DNA of 45,064 nt from Streptomyces toxytricini. GTDB taxonomy: Bacteria > Actinomycetota > Actinomycetes > Streptomycetales > Streptomycetaceae. A model generated the notes under the pieces. The model saw only the letters and a program-made list of their open reading frames with translations. It had not been told where the DNA came from and made no database searches. Location of the stretch: contig NZ_BMTY01000009.1 of NCBI RefSeq assembly GCF_014649915.1, positions 106,171 to 151,234 of the forward strand, read 5' to 3'. Below are positions 22,303 to 30,414 of this stretch, in pieces; position 1 is the stretch's first letter; the number at the start of each line of letters is the position of its first letter. Both the position numbers and the translations under genes were made by a program.

Positions 22303-23211
22303 TTACGAGTGGCCGAGGTCCGCGGCCGGGAGGTCCGTCGACGGCACCGAGCCGGTGTCGGGGGCGGGCCGCAGCGGGAACTCGTCCGCCGCCATCGAGT
22401 CGAGCACCGGCGGGGCGGGCCGCAGCGGCTTCGGCATGACGGCGGCCTCGGAGTGCCCGCCGCAGCCGTACGAGAGGGAGACCAGGTGGCCGTCGGCGGG
22501 CCCGAACTCGTTGGCGCAGACTCCGAAGGCCTGCCCGAGGGAGCCGCCGATCGCGACGAGGAAGCCGCAGGAGACGCAGGACGCGGGCGCGGCCTGCGCC
22601 ATCGGGGTCTTCGCGCCGTAGGCCTCGTCCCAGCGGTCGGCGGCGGAGTGCAGCCCGTACCGGGACAGGACGCGGGCGCGCCGCATGCCGAGCTCCTCGG
22701 CGACCGCGGCGATGGAGCCGCGGACCGGGACGGCGGTGCGGTCGGTGACGTCGGCGTCCTCCGCCTCGACGAGCTCGGCCATCTCCGCGGAGACCGCCGA
22801 GTTCGGCGGCGGCGCGTCCTCGCCGGTGAAGCCGGGCTCCAGCCGCAGGTCGTCGGCGTCGGTGGGCAGCAGGTCGCCGGGGCCGAGGTCGCCGGGCCGC
22901 AGGCGCTCGCTCCACGGCACCCATTCGGGGGCGAGGAGGGCGTCGGAGCCGGGGAGGAGCACCGTTTCGTCGAGGGTGACGTACTTCGCACGGGAGGCGC
23001 GCGCCACGGTGACGGCCCACCGCCACCCGCGGTAGCCGGGGTCCTTGCACTCGAAGAAGTGCGTGACGACGCGGTCGCCCTCCGCGACCATGCCCACGTG
23101 CTCGCCCACGACTCCTGGCGCGGCGAGCTCCTCGGCCGCCCCGCGGGCGAGGTCCACCGCCTCGGCGCACAGGCGGTCGGGGGTACGGCTTCGCGTCGTC
23201 GCAGCACTCAC
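22303..23211 (-). CDS. DUF3027 family protein
   Basis: 302 residues, soluble. Early segment: DRLCAEAVDLARGAAEELA, then GDRVVTHFFECKDPGYRGWR and WAVTVARASRAKYVTLDETV; late zinc-like cysteines in ASCVSCGFLVAIGGSLGQAF, GVCANEFGPADG and SYGCGGHSEA. This matches the actinobacterial DUF3027 family, of unknown function. The four to five conserved Cys near the C-terminus suggest a metal site. It is divergent from an MFS transporter 383 bp away. Confidence 0.85.
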   Translation of the reverse strand: MSAATTRSRTPDRLCAEAVDLARGAAEELAAPGVVGEHVGMVAEGDRVVTHFFECKDPGYRGWRWAVTVARASRAKYVTLDETVLLPGSDALLAPEWVPWSERLRPGDLGPGDLLPTDADDLRLEPGFTGEDAPPPNSAVSAEMAELVEAEDADVTDRTAVPVRGSIAAVAEELGMRRARVLSRYGLHSAADRWDEAYGAKTPMAQAAPASCVSCGFLVAIGGSLGQAFGVCANEFGPADGHLVSLSYGCGGHSEAAVMPKPLRPAPPVLDSMAADEFPLRPAPDTGSVPSTDLPAADLGHS

Positions 23212-23594
23212 AGGTCTCGTTCTCTCCTACGCCGTCTCACGAGTGCGCCGTCCGTACCGTCGTCCACAACGACCCGTCGGTCCTGTCCGTGCGAAGCGCG
23301 GGCGGAGCGGACCTGGGGGCCGCGTCGACGTCCGCACCCGATCGGTCCCGGGCGCACCTACCTGCCATCCATTCTGCGGGATCGCGAAGAGGCGCGCCGC
23401 CAAGAGCAACCGCCGGTGGCGCGCTACGCACGCTACCTCCTCCGGAGCCCCTCGCCCACATGCAAGGTCCGATTCGCGGACAAGGCGGCGGCGCGGACGG
23501 GACCGGACCGCGGCCGCGGGCGGCCCCCGCGGGGGTGCCGGGGCGCGCCCGGGAGCCCCGGGGCGGCGGGTCGGCGCCGGGGCGGTGGGGCAGT
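23212..23594. other. 383-bp divergent intergenic region
   Basis: It holds the upstream regions of the DUF3027 and MFS genes. I see a 12-bp palindrome (23524-23535) and very GC-rich hairpins near the MFS start, but no convincing -35/-10 pair or small gene. Confidence 0.5.
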
Positions 23595-24968
23595 ATGTCG
23601 GGTGTGGCACCCGTACGGTCGTCGCGCGGCGGCCCGGGACCGGCCAGGCGGGCCGGCCGGGCCGTCGGGCGTGCCCTGCACCTGCCGGTCACCGGTACGG
23701 CGCGCGGGATCCGGCGCGCGACGCACGCGCACGGGGCCGGCGAGTCGGGCCTGGGCAAGCTGATCGAGCTGCACGCCGTCAACGGCGCGGGTGACGTGAT
23801 GATCACGGTGGCGCTGGCGTCGACGGTGTTCTTCTCCGTTCCCACGGACGAGGCCCGCGGCCGGGTCGCCCTGTACCTCGCCATCACGATGGCGCCGTTC
23901 ACCGTGCTCGCGCCGGTGATCGGCCCACTGCTGGACCGGCTGCCGCACGGGCGGCGCGCCGCGATGGCCGGGGCGATGCTGGCACGGGCGCTGCTCGCGC
24001 TGACGATGTCCGGGGCGGTCGCCACCGGCGGAATCGAGCTGTACCCGGCGGCGCTGGGCGTGCTGGTCGCGTCGAAGGCGTACGGGGTGGTGCGCAGTGC
24101 GGTGGTGCCGCGGCTGCTGCCGGCCGGGTTCTCCCTGGTGAAGGCGAACTCGCGGGTGACGCTCGCGGGCCTGCTCGCGACGGGCGCGGCCGCGCCGGTG
24201 GCGGCGGGACTGCACACGATCGGGCCGCCGTGGCCGCTGTACGGGGCGTGCGTGATCTTCGTGGGGGGCACGGTCGCGGCGTTCCGGCTGCCGCACAAGG
24301 TGGACGAGGCCAAGGGCGAGCGGCGGGTCGTGCTGTCGACGCACGAGCCGCGTTCGCGCCGGCCGGGCCTGCGGACGGTCAGCAGTTCGGTGCTGTGCGG
24401 GCTGCTGGCCAACGCGGCGATGCGCGCCCTGTCCGGTTTCCTGATCTTCTTCCTGGCGTTCCTGCTGCGGGAGCACCCGCTGTCCGGGCAGAGCGCGGCG
24501 GTGTCGCTGGGCATCGTCGGCGTGGCGGCGGGCATCGGCAACGCGTCGGGGACGGCGGTCGGGGCGTGGCTGCGGGCACGGGCCCCTGAGGCGATCATCG
24601 CGGCGGTGCTGTCTCTGGCGCTGGGGGTGGCGGTGCTGGCCGCGGTGTTCTTCAGCGGGGTGTTCGTGGCCGTGCTGGGGGCGACGGCCGGGTTCTGCCA
24701 GGCGCTGGCGAAGCTGTCGCTGGACGCCACCATCCAGCGGGACGTCCCCGAGTCGGTCCGGACCTCCGCGTTCGCCCGTTCGGAGACGCTGCTGCAGGTG
24801 GCGTGGGTGCTGGGCGGCGCGATCGGGATCGTGCTTCCGCTGAACGGGGTGCTGGGCATGTCGGTGGCCGCGGCGATCGTCGCCTCGGGCACCGCGATGG
24901 CCGTACGGGGCCTGCTGTCGGCGCCCGGCCCCAGCCGCCCGGGCTCGGCCCGCACGCGGCCCGCGTGA
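23595..24968 (+). CDS. MFS transporter
   Basis: 457 residues. After about 55 basic, Arg/Pro-rich residues come some 10-12 membrane helices. MFS landmarks: VNGAGDVMITVALASTVFFS, GPLLDRLPHGRRAAMAG (loop 2-3 motif), and NASGTAVGAWLRARAPEAII and TSAFARSETLLQVAWVLGGA late on. The family in actinobacteria is uncharacterised. ATG 23595 has GGTGGGG upstream; the frame is open further up, but the composition there looks intergenic. The following 322 bp contain tandem repeats. Confidence 0.85.
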   Translation: MSGVAPVRSSRGGPGPARRAGRAVGRALHLPVTGTARGIRRATHAHGAGESGLGKLIELHAVNGAGDVMITVALASTVFFSVPTDEARGRVALYLAITMAPFTVLAPVIGPLLDRLPHGRRAAMAGAMLARALLALTMSGAVATGGIELYPAALGVLVASKAYGVVRSAVVPRLLPAGFSLVKANSRVTLAGLLATGAAAPVAAGLHTIGPPWPLYGACVIFVGGTVAAFRLPHKVDEAKGERRVVLSTHEPRSRRPGLRTVSSSVLCGLLANAAMRALSGFLIFFLAFLLREHPLSGQSAAVSLGIVGVAAGIGNASGTAVGAWLRARAPEAIIAAVLSLALGVAVLAAVFFSGVFVAVLGATAGFCQALAKLSLDATIQRDVPESVRTSAFARSETLLQVAWVLGGAIGIVLPLNGVLGMSVAAAIVASGTAMAVRGLLSAPGPSRPGSARTRPA

Positions 24969-25059
24969 CGCCGTCCGGGGGCCGGCCCGGGCGCGCGTCG
25001 CATGACGCGGTCCGGGCGGCGGTGTGCGGGGGAGCCGACAGGCGGACGGCCGACAGGCG

Positions 25060-25195
25060 GGCGCCAGATGGCGGGCAGCCGCGGCCGGGCGGGCAGGCGG
25101 CCGGGCGGGCAGGCGCGGGCGGGCAGGCGCGGCCGGGCGGGCAGGCGCGGCCGGGCGGCAGGCGGGCAGGCGGGCAGGCGGGCAGGCGGGTGGAG
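25060..25195. repeat. GC-rich short tandem repeats after the MFS gene
   Basis: Three to four imperfect copies of GCGGCCGGGCGGGCAGGC are followed by about four copies of the octamer AGGCGGGC (about 25158-25190). This is the main content of the 322-bp gap 24969-25290; the rest holds only the promoter of the next gene. Confidence 0.8.
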
Positions 25196-25277
25196 GCTGC
25201 GGCGGGCGGGGGACGGAGCGCGGCGGCACGCCGCAGGTCGGCGGTACCCCGTGCGGCGGCCGGGGCGACCGGCCCGA

Positions 25278-25283
25278 TAGCCT
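25278..25283 (+). promoter_or_regulatory. Leaderless -10 box of the DUF2771 gene
   Basis: TAGCCT ends 7 nt before ATG 25291; no ribosome binding site. Confidence 0.5.
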
Positions 25284-25290
25284 TCGGCTC

Positions 25291-25776
25291 ATGACCGCAC
25301 CGCTTATCTCGGGTAAGGGCCGCCGCAGCGTCGCGGCTCTCGGAGCCGTGTCCGCCGGCCTCCTCCTCCTTTCGGCCTGCGACAAGCCGACGCCGCTCGC
25401 GACCGTGACGGTCGGCACGTCGTCGGTGTCCGCCGAGGCCGCCTGCCAGGACTCCAAGGAACTCTCCATGGAGAAGGTCCAGGAGTGCCTCACCGACATC
25501 CAGGACGCCAAGACCGTCGAGTACGGCCGCGGCGACACGCTGCGCCTGGGCGTCGAGCCCGAGGTCGTCGAGGACGGCAAGCGCTGGCAGGCGGTCCTGG
25601 ACGGCCAGCCGATCACCGAGCCGTCCTCGAACACCTACCGCAGCTTCCCCGGCGCCGACATCTTCGCCACCGGCGGCCAGGGCGAGGCCCCGTCCTCGAA
25701 GAAGCTGAACATCGTCCAGGTCAGCGCGGAGGGCAAGCCGCTCGCCGTCTGGGCCTACAACGTCAAGCTGAAGTAG
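25291..25776 (+). CDS. DUF2771 lipoprotein
   Basis: 161 residues. Signal peptide with lipobox: RRSVAALGAVSAGLLLLSAC, so Cys (about residue 30) is the lipidated N-terminus and the protein is attached to the outer face of the membrane. The mature part contains two further Cys (AACQDS, QECLTD) that could pair, and ends VSAEGKPLAVWAYNVKLK. This fits the actinobacterial DUF2771 family, function unknown. It lies 14 nt upstream of mqnB in the same direction, so all three genes may be one transcript. Confidence 0.9.
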   Translation: MTAPLISGKGRRSVAALGAVSAGLLLLSACDKPTPLATVTVGTSSVSAEAACQDSKELSMEKVQECLTDIQDAKTVEYGRGDTLRLGVEPEVVEDGKRWQAVLDGQPITEPSSNTYRSFPGADIFATGGQGEAPSSKKLNIVQVSAEGKPLAVWAYNVKLK

Positions 25777-25790
25777 CCGCGCAGGCACCG

Positions 25791-26537
25791 GTGCGCGCGC
25801 TCATCGTGACCGCGGTGGCGGCGGAGGCGGACTCCGTCGCCGCCGGGCTCACCCCTCATCCGGATCCGGCGGTGCCGGAGCCGCGCACCCTGCCGGGCGG
25901 CTACCGCGTCCTGCGCCGCGACCTGCCGGGGCTCGCCGCCGACGTGCTCGCCGGCGGTGTCGGCCCGGCCGCCGCGGCGGCCGCGACGGCGACGGCGCTC
26001 GCGCTCGGCGACTACGCGCTCGTCGTCTCCGCCGGGATCGGCGGGGGCTTCCAGCCGGCCGCGCCGCCCGGCTCCCTCGTCGTCGCCGACGCGATCGTCG
26101 CCGCCGACCTCGGGGCCGACACCGCGGACGGCTTCGTCCCCGTGCAGGAGCTCGGCTTCGGGCGGAGCGTGCACCTGCCGCCCGCCGAGCTCGCCGCGCA
26201 CGCCGCGGAGGCCGCCGGGGCGCTGCCGGCGCCCGTCCTGACCGTCTCCACCGTCACCGGCACCGCCGAGCGCGCCGCCGCCCTCGCCGCCCGGCACCCG
26301 CAGGCCGGCGCCGAGGCCATGGAGGGCTTCGGGGTCGCCGAGGCCGCCGCCGCGCACGGGCTGCCGGTCCTGGAGGTCCGCGGCATCTCCAACGCCGTCG
26401 GCCCGCGGGACCGCGACGCCTGGCGGATCGGGGACGCGCTCGCCGCCCTCACCGCGGGATTCCGCGCGCTGGGGCCCGTACTCGTCCACTGGGGAGAGCA
26501 GCATGAGCACCGCCGTGAGCACCGCGGCCGACCGTGA
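25791..26537 (+). CDS. mqnB: Futalosine hydrolase
   Basis: 248 residues from GTG 25791. Nucleoside-phosphorylase-like fold: VRALIVTAVAAEADSVAAGL at the start, the Gly-rich LVVSAGIGGGFQPAAPPGSL near residue 80, and GAEAMEGFGVAEAAAAHGLP near residue 175, with the ribose-binding Met-Glu. The family releases hypoxanthine from futalosine in the futalosine route to menaquinone. It overlaps mqnD by 35 bp. Streptomyces have this pathway instead of the classical men route, which supports the call. Confidence 0.9.
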   Translation: MRALIVTAVAAEADSVAAGLTPHPDPAVPEPRTLPGGYRVLRRDLPGLAADVLAGGVGPAAAAAATATALALGDYALVVSAGIGGGFQPAAPPGSLVVADAIVAADLGADTADGFVPVQELGFGRSVHLPPAELAAHAAEAAGALPAPVLTVSTVTGTAERAAALAARHPQAGAEAMEGFGVAEAAAAHGLPVLEVRGISNAVGPRDRDAWRIGDALAALTAGFRALGPVLVHWGEQHEHRREHRGRP

Positions 26538-27384
26538 CCCGGGCGCCGCGCTGAGGATCGCCTACTCGCCGTGCCCGAACGACACGTTCGTCTTCGACGC
26601 GTGGGCGCACGGGAGGGTGCCGGGCGCGCCCGCCCTCGACGTCACCTTCGCCGACATCGACGTCACCAACGGCATGGCCGAGCGCGGCGAGCTCGACGTG
26701 CTGAAGGTGTCGTACGCCGTCCTGCCGTGGGTGCTCGGCGAGTACGCGCTGCTGCCGTGCGGCGGCGCGCTCGGCCGGGGCTGCGGGCCGCTGGTGCTGG
26801 CCCGCGAGCCGGGCCTGGACCTGGCGGGGCGGACGGTCGCGGTGCCGAGCGAGCGCTCCACGGCCTACCTGCTGTTCCGGCTGTGGGCGGCGGACGTGCT
26901 GCCGGACGGGATCGGCAAGGTGGTCGTGCTGCCGTTCCACGAGATCATGCCGGCGGTGCGCGACGGCCGCGTCGACGCGGGGCTCGTCATCCACGAGGCG
27001 CGGTTCACGTACCGGGACTACGGGCTGCACCGCCTCGCCGACATGGGCGAGCACTGGGAGACCACCACCGGCCTGCCGATCCCGCTCGGCGCGATCATCG
27101 CCCGGCGCTCGCTGGGAGCCGAGACCCTGCGCGCGCTGGCGGAGTCGGCGCGGACCTCGGTGCGGATGGCGTGGGACGACCCGGAGGCCTCCCGGCCGTA
27201 CGTGCGCGCGCACGCGCAGGAGCTGGACCCGGCCGTCGCCGACCAGCACATCGGGCTGTACGTGAACGAGTTCACCGCCGACCTCGGCGAGGACGGGTAC
27301 GCGGCGGTCCGCGGACTGCTGACGCGGGCCGCGGCGGAGGGACTGGTCCCGGCGGTGGCGCCGGACGCGCTGGCCTTCCCGTAG
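26503..27384 (+). CDS. mqnD: 1,4-dihydroxy-6-naphthoate synthase
   Basis: 293 residues. Family signature RIAYSPCPNDTFVFDAWAHG near residue 20, then IDVTNGMAERGELDVLKVSY, and KVVVLPFHEIMPAVRDGRVD with VIHEARFTY near residue 160, which holds the catalytic His region. MqnD converts cyclic dehypoxanthine futalosine to 1,4-dihydroxy-6-naphthoate. ATG 26503 has GGGGAGA 6 nt upstream and lies inside the end of mqnB, implying translational coupling. A strong terminator follows. Confidence 0.95.
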   Translation: MSTAVSTAADRDPGAALRIAYSPCPNDTFVFDAWAHGRVPGAPALDVTFADIDVTNGMAERGELDVLKVSYAVLPWVLGEYALLPCGGALGRGCGPLVLAREPGLDLAGRTVAVPSERSTAYLLFRLWAADVLPDGIGKVVVLPFHEIMPAVRDGRVDAGLVIHEARFTYRDYGLHRLADMGEHWETTTGLPIPLGAIIARRSLGAETLRALAESARTSVRMAWDDPEASRPYVRAHAQELDPAVADQHIGLYVNEFTADLGEDGYAAVRGLLTRAAAEGLVPAVAPDALAFP

Positions 27385-27413
27385 GCCGCGCCCCGCGCCC
27401 GTGCGTGCGTACG

Positions 27414-27452
27414 CCGGTGCCCCGCCGCTCGCGGAGAGCGGCGGGGCACCGG
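27414..27452. terminator. Strong bidirectional terminator between mqnD and the cold-shock gene
   Basis: A 17-bp perfect stem (27414-27430 with 27436-27452) with loop GCGGA, between convergent stops. Confidence 0.85.
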
Positions 27453-27490
27453 GGCGGGCGGGAGGCGGCCGGCGCGGGGCCGGCGGCGGC

Positions 27491-27874
27491 TCAGACGTCC
27501 AGCTGGTCGGCGACCGCGCGCAGCAGGTTCGCGATCTTCGTGCCGTGGCCCTTGTCGGGGTAGCGGCCGCGCTCCAGCATCGGCGTGATGTTCTCCAGCA
27601 GGGTGGTGAGGTCCTGCACGATCGACGCCAGCTCGTCGGGCTTGCGCCGCTGCGCGGCCGCCACCGACGGCGCCGGGTCCAGGACCGTCACGGACAGCGC
27701 CTGGTCGCCGCGCTGCCCCGCGACGACGCCGAACTCGACCCGCTGGCCCGGCTTGAGGGCGTCGACCCCGGCCGGGAGTACCGACGAGTGCACGAAGACG
27801 TCGCCGCCGTCGTCTCGGGAGAGAAAGCCGAAGCCCTTCTCACTGTTGAACCACTTGACCTTGCCGGTGGGCAC
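27491..27874 (-). CDS. Cold-shock-domain protein with a helical C-terminal extension
   Basis: 127 residues. Residues 1-65 form a cold-shock domain: [20 protein letters not shown] (RNP1) and [20 protein letters not shown] (RNP2). Typical Csp proteins stop near residue 67. This one adds about 60 residues, with an Arg/Lys spacer ([20 protein letters not shown]) and an amphipathic helix ending [11 protein letters not shown]. It binds single-stranded RNA or DNA; the extension may dimerise or recruit a partner. GTG 27874 has GAGGACGGAC upstream. Confidence 0.92.
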   Translation of the reverse strand: MPTGKVKWFNSEKGFGFLSRDDGGDVFVHSSVLPAGVDALKPGQRVEFGVVAGQRGDQALSVTVLDPAPSVAAAQRRKPDELASIVQDLTTLLENITPMLERGRYPDKGHGTKIANLLRAVADQLDV

Positions 27875-28041
27875 GTCCGTCCTCTGTCCTTGTGCTCGTC
27901 GGGTCCGGGGCCGCCGCGGCGGCTCCGGATAACAGCGCAGCGGGCCATGGGTGACCCGCCGACTCCAGGCTAGTGGGCGTTGAGCAGGTGACAAGACGTT
28001 CCCCGGTCCTTCACCGGGTCTTCGGCTGTCGGCCGCTCAGG

Positions 28042-28058
28042 CCAGGGAACTACCCTGG
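28042..28058 (+). promoter_or_regulatory. Palindrome overlapping a leaderless -10 box
   Basis: CCAGGG, 5 nt, CCCTGG. The -10 box TACCCT (28051-28056) lies within it and ends 6 nt before GTG 28063, so a bound repressor would cover the -10 region. Confidence 0.5.
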
Positions 28059-28062
28059 TGGG

Positions 28063-28329
28063 GTGACTGTTACTCCTCACCCCGACGAACCGCGGCCCGG
28101 CGACGGCCTCGTGAAGGCCGGCGGCGTCGTGTTCATCGCGGGCGCCCTGGCCACGCTGGCCACGATGGCCCCGCTGTTCCTGGACATCGACCCGTTCCCG
28201 CCGTACGCCTGGGCGGTGTGCATGCTGATGGGCGTCGGCTTCGCGATCTCCGCCGCCGGGGTCCTGCGGTCGGCGGCGGCCCAGCGCCGGGCAGCCCGCG
28301 CGGCCGTCGGGGCGGACGGGCGGGCGTAG
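28063..28329 (+). CDS. Small two-helix membrane protein of unknown function
   Basis: 88 residues from GTG 28063. Two membrane helices (VVFIAGALATLATMAPLFL and AWAVCMLMGVGFAISAAGVL) are separated by DIDPFPPY; the tail is basic (SAAAQRRAARAAVG). The GTG sits 6 nt after the -10 box, which supports the short form over the longer frame from 27973. It is divergent from the cold-shock gene and convergent with the HAD gene. Confidence 0.75.
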   Translation: MTVTPHPDEPRPGDGLVKAGGVVFIAGALATLATMAPLFLDIDPFPPYAWAVCMLMGVGFAISAAGVLRSAAAQRRAARAAVGADGRA

Positions 28330-28345
28330 CCCGCGTGCGGGCCCG

Positions 28346-28366
28346 GGTCCGGCGAGGGCCCGGACC
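28346..28366. terminator. Hairpin between convergent genes
   Basis: A 7-bp stem GGTCCGG/CCGGACC with a 7-nt loop; a second smaller stem lies at 28329-28342. It fills the 46-bp gap. Confidence 0.45.
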
Positions 28367-28375
28367 GAGGGGCCG

Positions 28376-29047
28376 TCAGGGGTTCCGGATACGGGCGAAT
28401 TCGGCCAGCCAGGCCGGCAGGGCCGTCAGGTCGGGCAGGACGACGTCCGCCCCCGCCTCCCGCAGCTCCCGCTCCGGGCACGGCCCCGTCGCCACCGCGA
28501 CCGACACCGCGCCGGCCGCCCGCGCCCCGCGGACGTCCCCGACGTGGTCGCCGACGTACACCTGCGCCCCGTGCTCGCGCAGCGCCACCGCCTTCGCCTC
28601 GGCCCACAGCCAGCCGACGACCGCGTCCGGGCGGATCCCGAGGTGGTCCAGGTGCAGGCGGGCGTTCGGCTCGTGCTTGGCGGTGACGACGACGGTGCGG
28701 CCGCCGAGCTCCCGCACCGCCTCCACCGCCTCCCGCGCGCCGGGCAGGGCGTGCGTCGGCTCGATCGCGAAGGCCGGGTAGATAGCCCGGAAGCGGTCCG
28801 CCATGGCCTCCACCTCCTCCGGCGGGAACCAGTGCGCCAGCTCCTCGGCGAGCGGCGGCCCCAGCCGGGACACCGCGGCGTCGGCGTCGACGTACACACC
28901 CGTCTCCGCCGACAGCGCCACGTACGCGGCCCTGATGCCGGGCCGCGAGTCGATGAGGGTCATGTCGAGGTCGAACCCGACCGTCAGAGGGGCGGGCACG
29001 CCCGTGTCGGCGGACCCGGCGGGGGCGGCGGTCGTCTCGGAGGTCAT
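28376..29047 (-). CDS. HAD-superfamily phosphatase (phosphoglycolate-phosphatase-like)
   Basis: 223 residues. Motif I is LTVGFDLDMTLIDSRPGIRA (catalytic Asp pair, residues about 25-27); the cap domain follows; motif II RTVVVTAKHEPNA; motif III Lys in AEAKAVALREHG; motif IV VYVGDHVGDVRGARAAG. Cytoplasmic phosphatase of small molecules; substrate unknown. ATG 29047 rather than 29056 is chosen because CACAAT ends 7 nt before it. The gene stands alone. Confidence 0.9.
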   Translation of the reverse strand: MTSETTAAPAGSADTGVPAPLTVGFDLDMTLIDSRPGIRAAYVALSAETGVYVDADAAVSRLGPPLAEELAHWFPPEEVEAMADRFRAIYPAFAIEPTHALPGAREAVEAVRELGGRTVVVTAKHEPNARLHLDHLGIRPDAVVGWLWAEAKAVALREHGAQVYVGDHVGDVRGARAAGAVSVAVATGPCPERELREAGADVVLPDLTALPAWLAEFARIRNP

Positions 29048-29054
29048 GCGCGCC

Positions 29055-29060
29055 ATTGTG
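29055..29060 (-). promoter_or_regulatory. Leaderless -10 box of the HAD gene
   Basis: Minus-strand CACAAT ends 7 nt before ATG 29047. The HD-domain gene at 44330 has the identical hexamer 6 nt before its ATG. Confidence 0.4.
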
Positions 29061-29124
29061 CCGAAGGGGGCGCGGGCGCCGGCAGGGCGGGATCCGTCCT
29101 GGTACCGGTATACCGCCTCACGGC

Positions 29125-29249
29125 AGGCCCGGCGGCGGATGCCGGCTCGCGGCGCGGGCGCCTACCCGGCGGCGGGCGCCGGACCGGGGCGCGAGGCCGG
29201 ACCGGTACCGGTGAAGGCCCGGCGGCGGATGCCCGCTCGGGGCGCGGGC
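29125..29249. repeat. Direct repeat pair in the gap after the HAAS-like gene
   Basis: Two 35-bp copies, 29125-29159 and 29215-29249 (offset 90), differ at only a few positions. GGTACCGGT-like bases also recur before each. The 226-bp gap holds no gene I can support. Confidence 0.7.
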
Positions 29250-29282
29250 CGTCAGGGGCGGGAAGGCTCAGGGCGTACGCCG

Positions 29283-30296
29283 TCAGCGGCGGCGGGAGCG
29301 CCACAGGAGGTAGGCCGCCGAGGCGACGGCGGCCGTCCTGGCCAGCCAGGGCCACATGTCCTGGAACACCGCGCCCGCGCTGCCGTCGGCCAGGGGTGCG
29401 CCCCACCGGCCCTCCAGCCGGCCCCACAGCCACACCACCGCCCCGGCGAACACCGCGCCCGGCACCCCGAAGACGACCGCCTTGCGCTCCGCCGGCCCGA
29501 GCACGCGCGAGGCGTACGCCAGCAGCCAGCCGCCGGCGAGCAGCAGCCAGGAGCCGGCGGCCGCGCCGGCGACGAGGACGGCCGCGGCGAGCAGCAGGAA
29601 CGCGTGCGGCTTCGGGCGCGCCGGCGCCGCGGCCGGAGCGGCCGGAGCGGCGGGGGCGGCCGGGGCGGCCTTGCGGGCGCGGCGGCGTTCGCACAGGTGG
29701 CGCAGGAGGGTCTGCTTCTCCTTCTGCTCCTGCTGCGGCGGCACCTTCGCCGCGGCCGCGCCTTCGCCGTTCCGGTCCTCCGGGCGGGAGAACAGCTCCG
29801 GGATCTCGATGCCGCCGGCGAAGCCCTCCACCTGCGGTCCCGTCCCGTACGGGCCCGGCGCGACCCGCCACCAGTCGGGCTCCGCACCGTCGTCGGAGCC
29901 GAGTTCGGCCAGGCCCGCCAGGTGCGGCGGCGCCGGCGCCTGCGCCGCGGGCGGTTCGGGCGGCGCGGGCTTGGCCCGGAGTCGGCGGGCCGGGCGGTCC
30001 GGGCGGTCGGGTCCCCGCTGGGCGGGTACGGACGCCGCGGCCTCCTCCGGGTCCGCGGCCTGGCCGGGACCGGGGCCCGCGCCGTCGACTACCTCCTCCG
30101 GGGTGCCGAGCCGTTCCAGGATGCGCCGCACCGCGGCCGGCGTCTCCGGCTCGTACCGGGCCCGCCGCCGGTCGATCTCGTCCCGCAGCCCCGCCACCAG
30201 CCGCATCCGGTCGCCCGACGGCAGCTGCCGCTGCTGTGCCAAGTCCCCGACCCGGCTCAGGTATTCGTAGACGAGGTGGTCGCTTTCGATCCCCAT
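29283..30296 (-). CDS. Membrane protein with an N-terminal HAAS-like domain
   Basis: 337 residues. The N-terminal helices LVYEYLSRVGDLAQQRQLPS, GDRMRLVAGLRDEIDRRRAR and VRRILERLGTPEEVVDG resemble the HAAS (DUF1700-like) cytoplasmic module. A long disordered Pro/Ala/Glu-rich middle follows, then about four membrane helices (HAFLLLAAAVLVAGAAAGSW, GGWLLAYASRVLG, VFGVPGAVFAGAVVWLWGRL) and an Arg-rich end. HAAS domains are often found with PadR regulators, none of which is present. ATG 30296 has GGGGAGGA 8 nt upstream. Divergent from the Helicase_C_3 gene. Confidence 0.75.
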   Translation of the reverse strand: MGIESDHLVYEYLSRVGDLAQQRQLPSGDRMRLVAGLRDEIDRRRARYEPETPAAVRRILERLGTPEEVVDGAGPGPGQAADPEEAAASVPAQRGPDRPDRPARRLRAKPAPPEPPAAQAPAPPHLAGLAELGSDDGAEPDWWRVAPGPYGTGPQVEGFAGGIEIPELFSRPEDRNGEGAAAAKVPPQQEQKEKQTLLRHLCERRRARKAAPAAPAAPAAPAAAPARPKPHAFLLLAAAVLVAGAAAGSWLLLAGGWLLAYASRVLGPAERKAVVFGVPGAVFAGAVVWLWGRLEGRWGAPLADGSAGAVFQDMWPWLARTAAVASAAYLLWRSRRR

Positions 30297-30368
30297 GCCC
30301 GCATCCTCCCCGGCGCCCTGCCCGCAATGTAGCGCGTGCGCCCGTGGAGCCCGCGACGGCGCAGCGGA

Positions 30369-30374
30369 TACCGT
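30369..30374 (+). promoter_or_regulatory. Candidate -10 box of the Helicase_C_3/WYL gene
   Basis: TACCGT ends 7 nt before an in-frame ATG at 30382, yet GTG 30415 has the excellent AGGAGG site. Either a leaderless start at 30382 or a 33-nt leader is possible. Confidence 0.4.
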
Positions 30375-30414
30375 TGGCCGGATGGGGACCGGCCCATGCG
30401 ACCAGGAGGCGACC

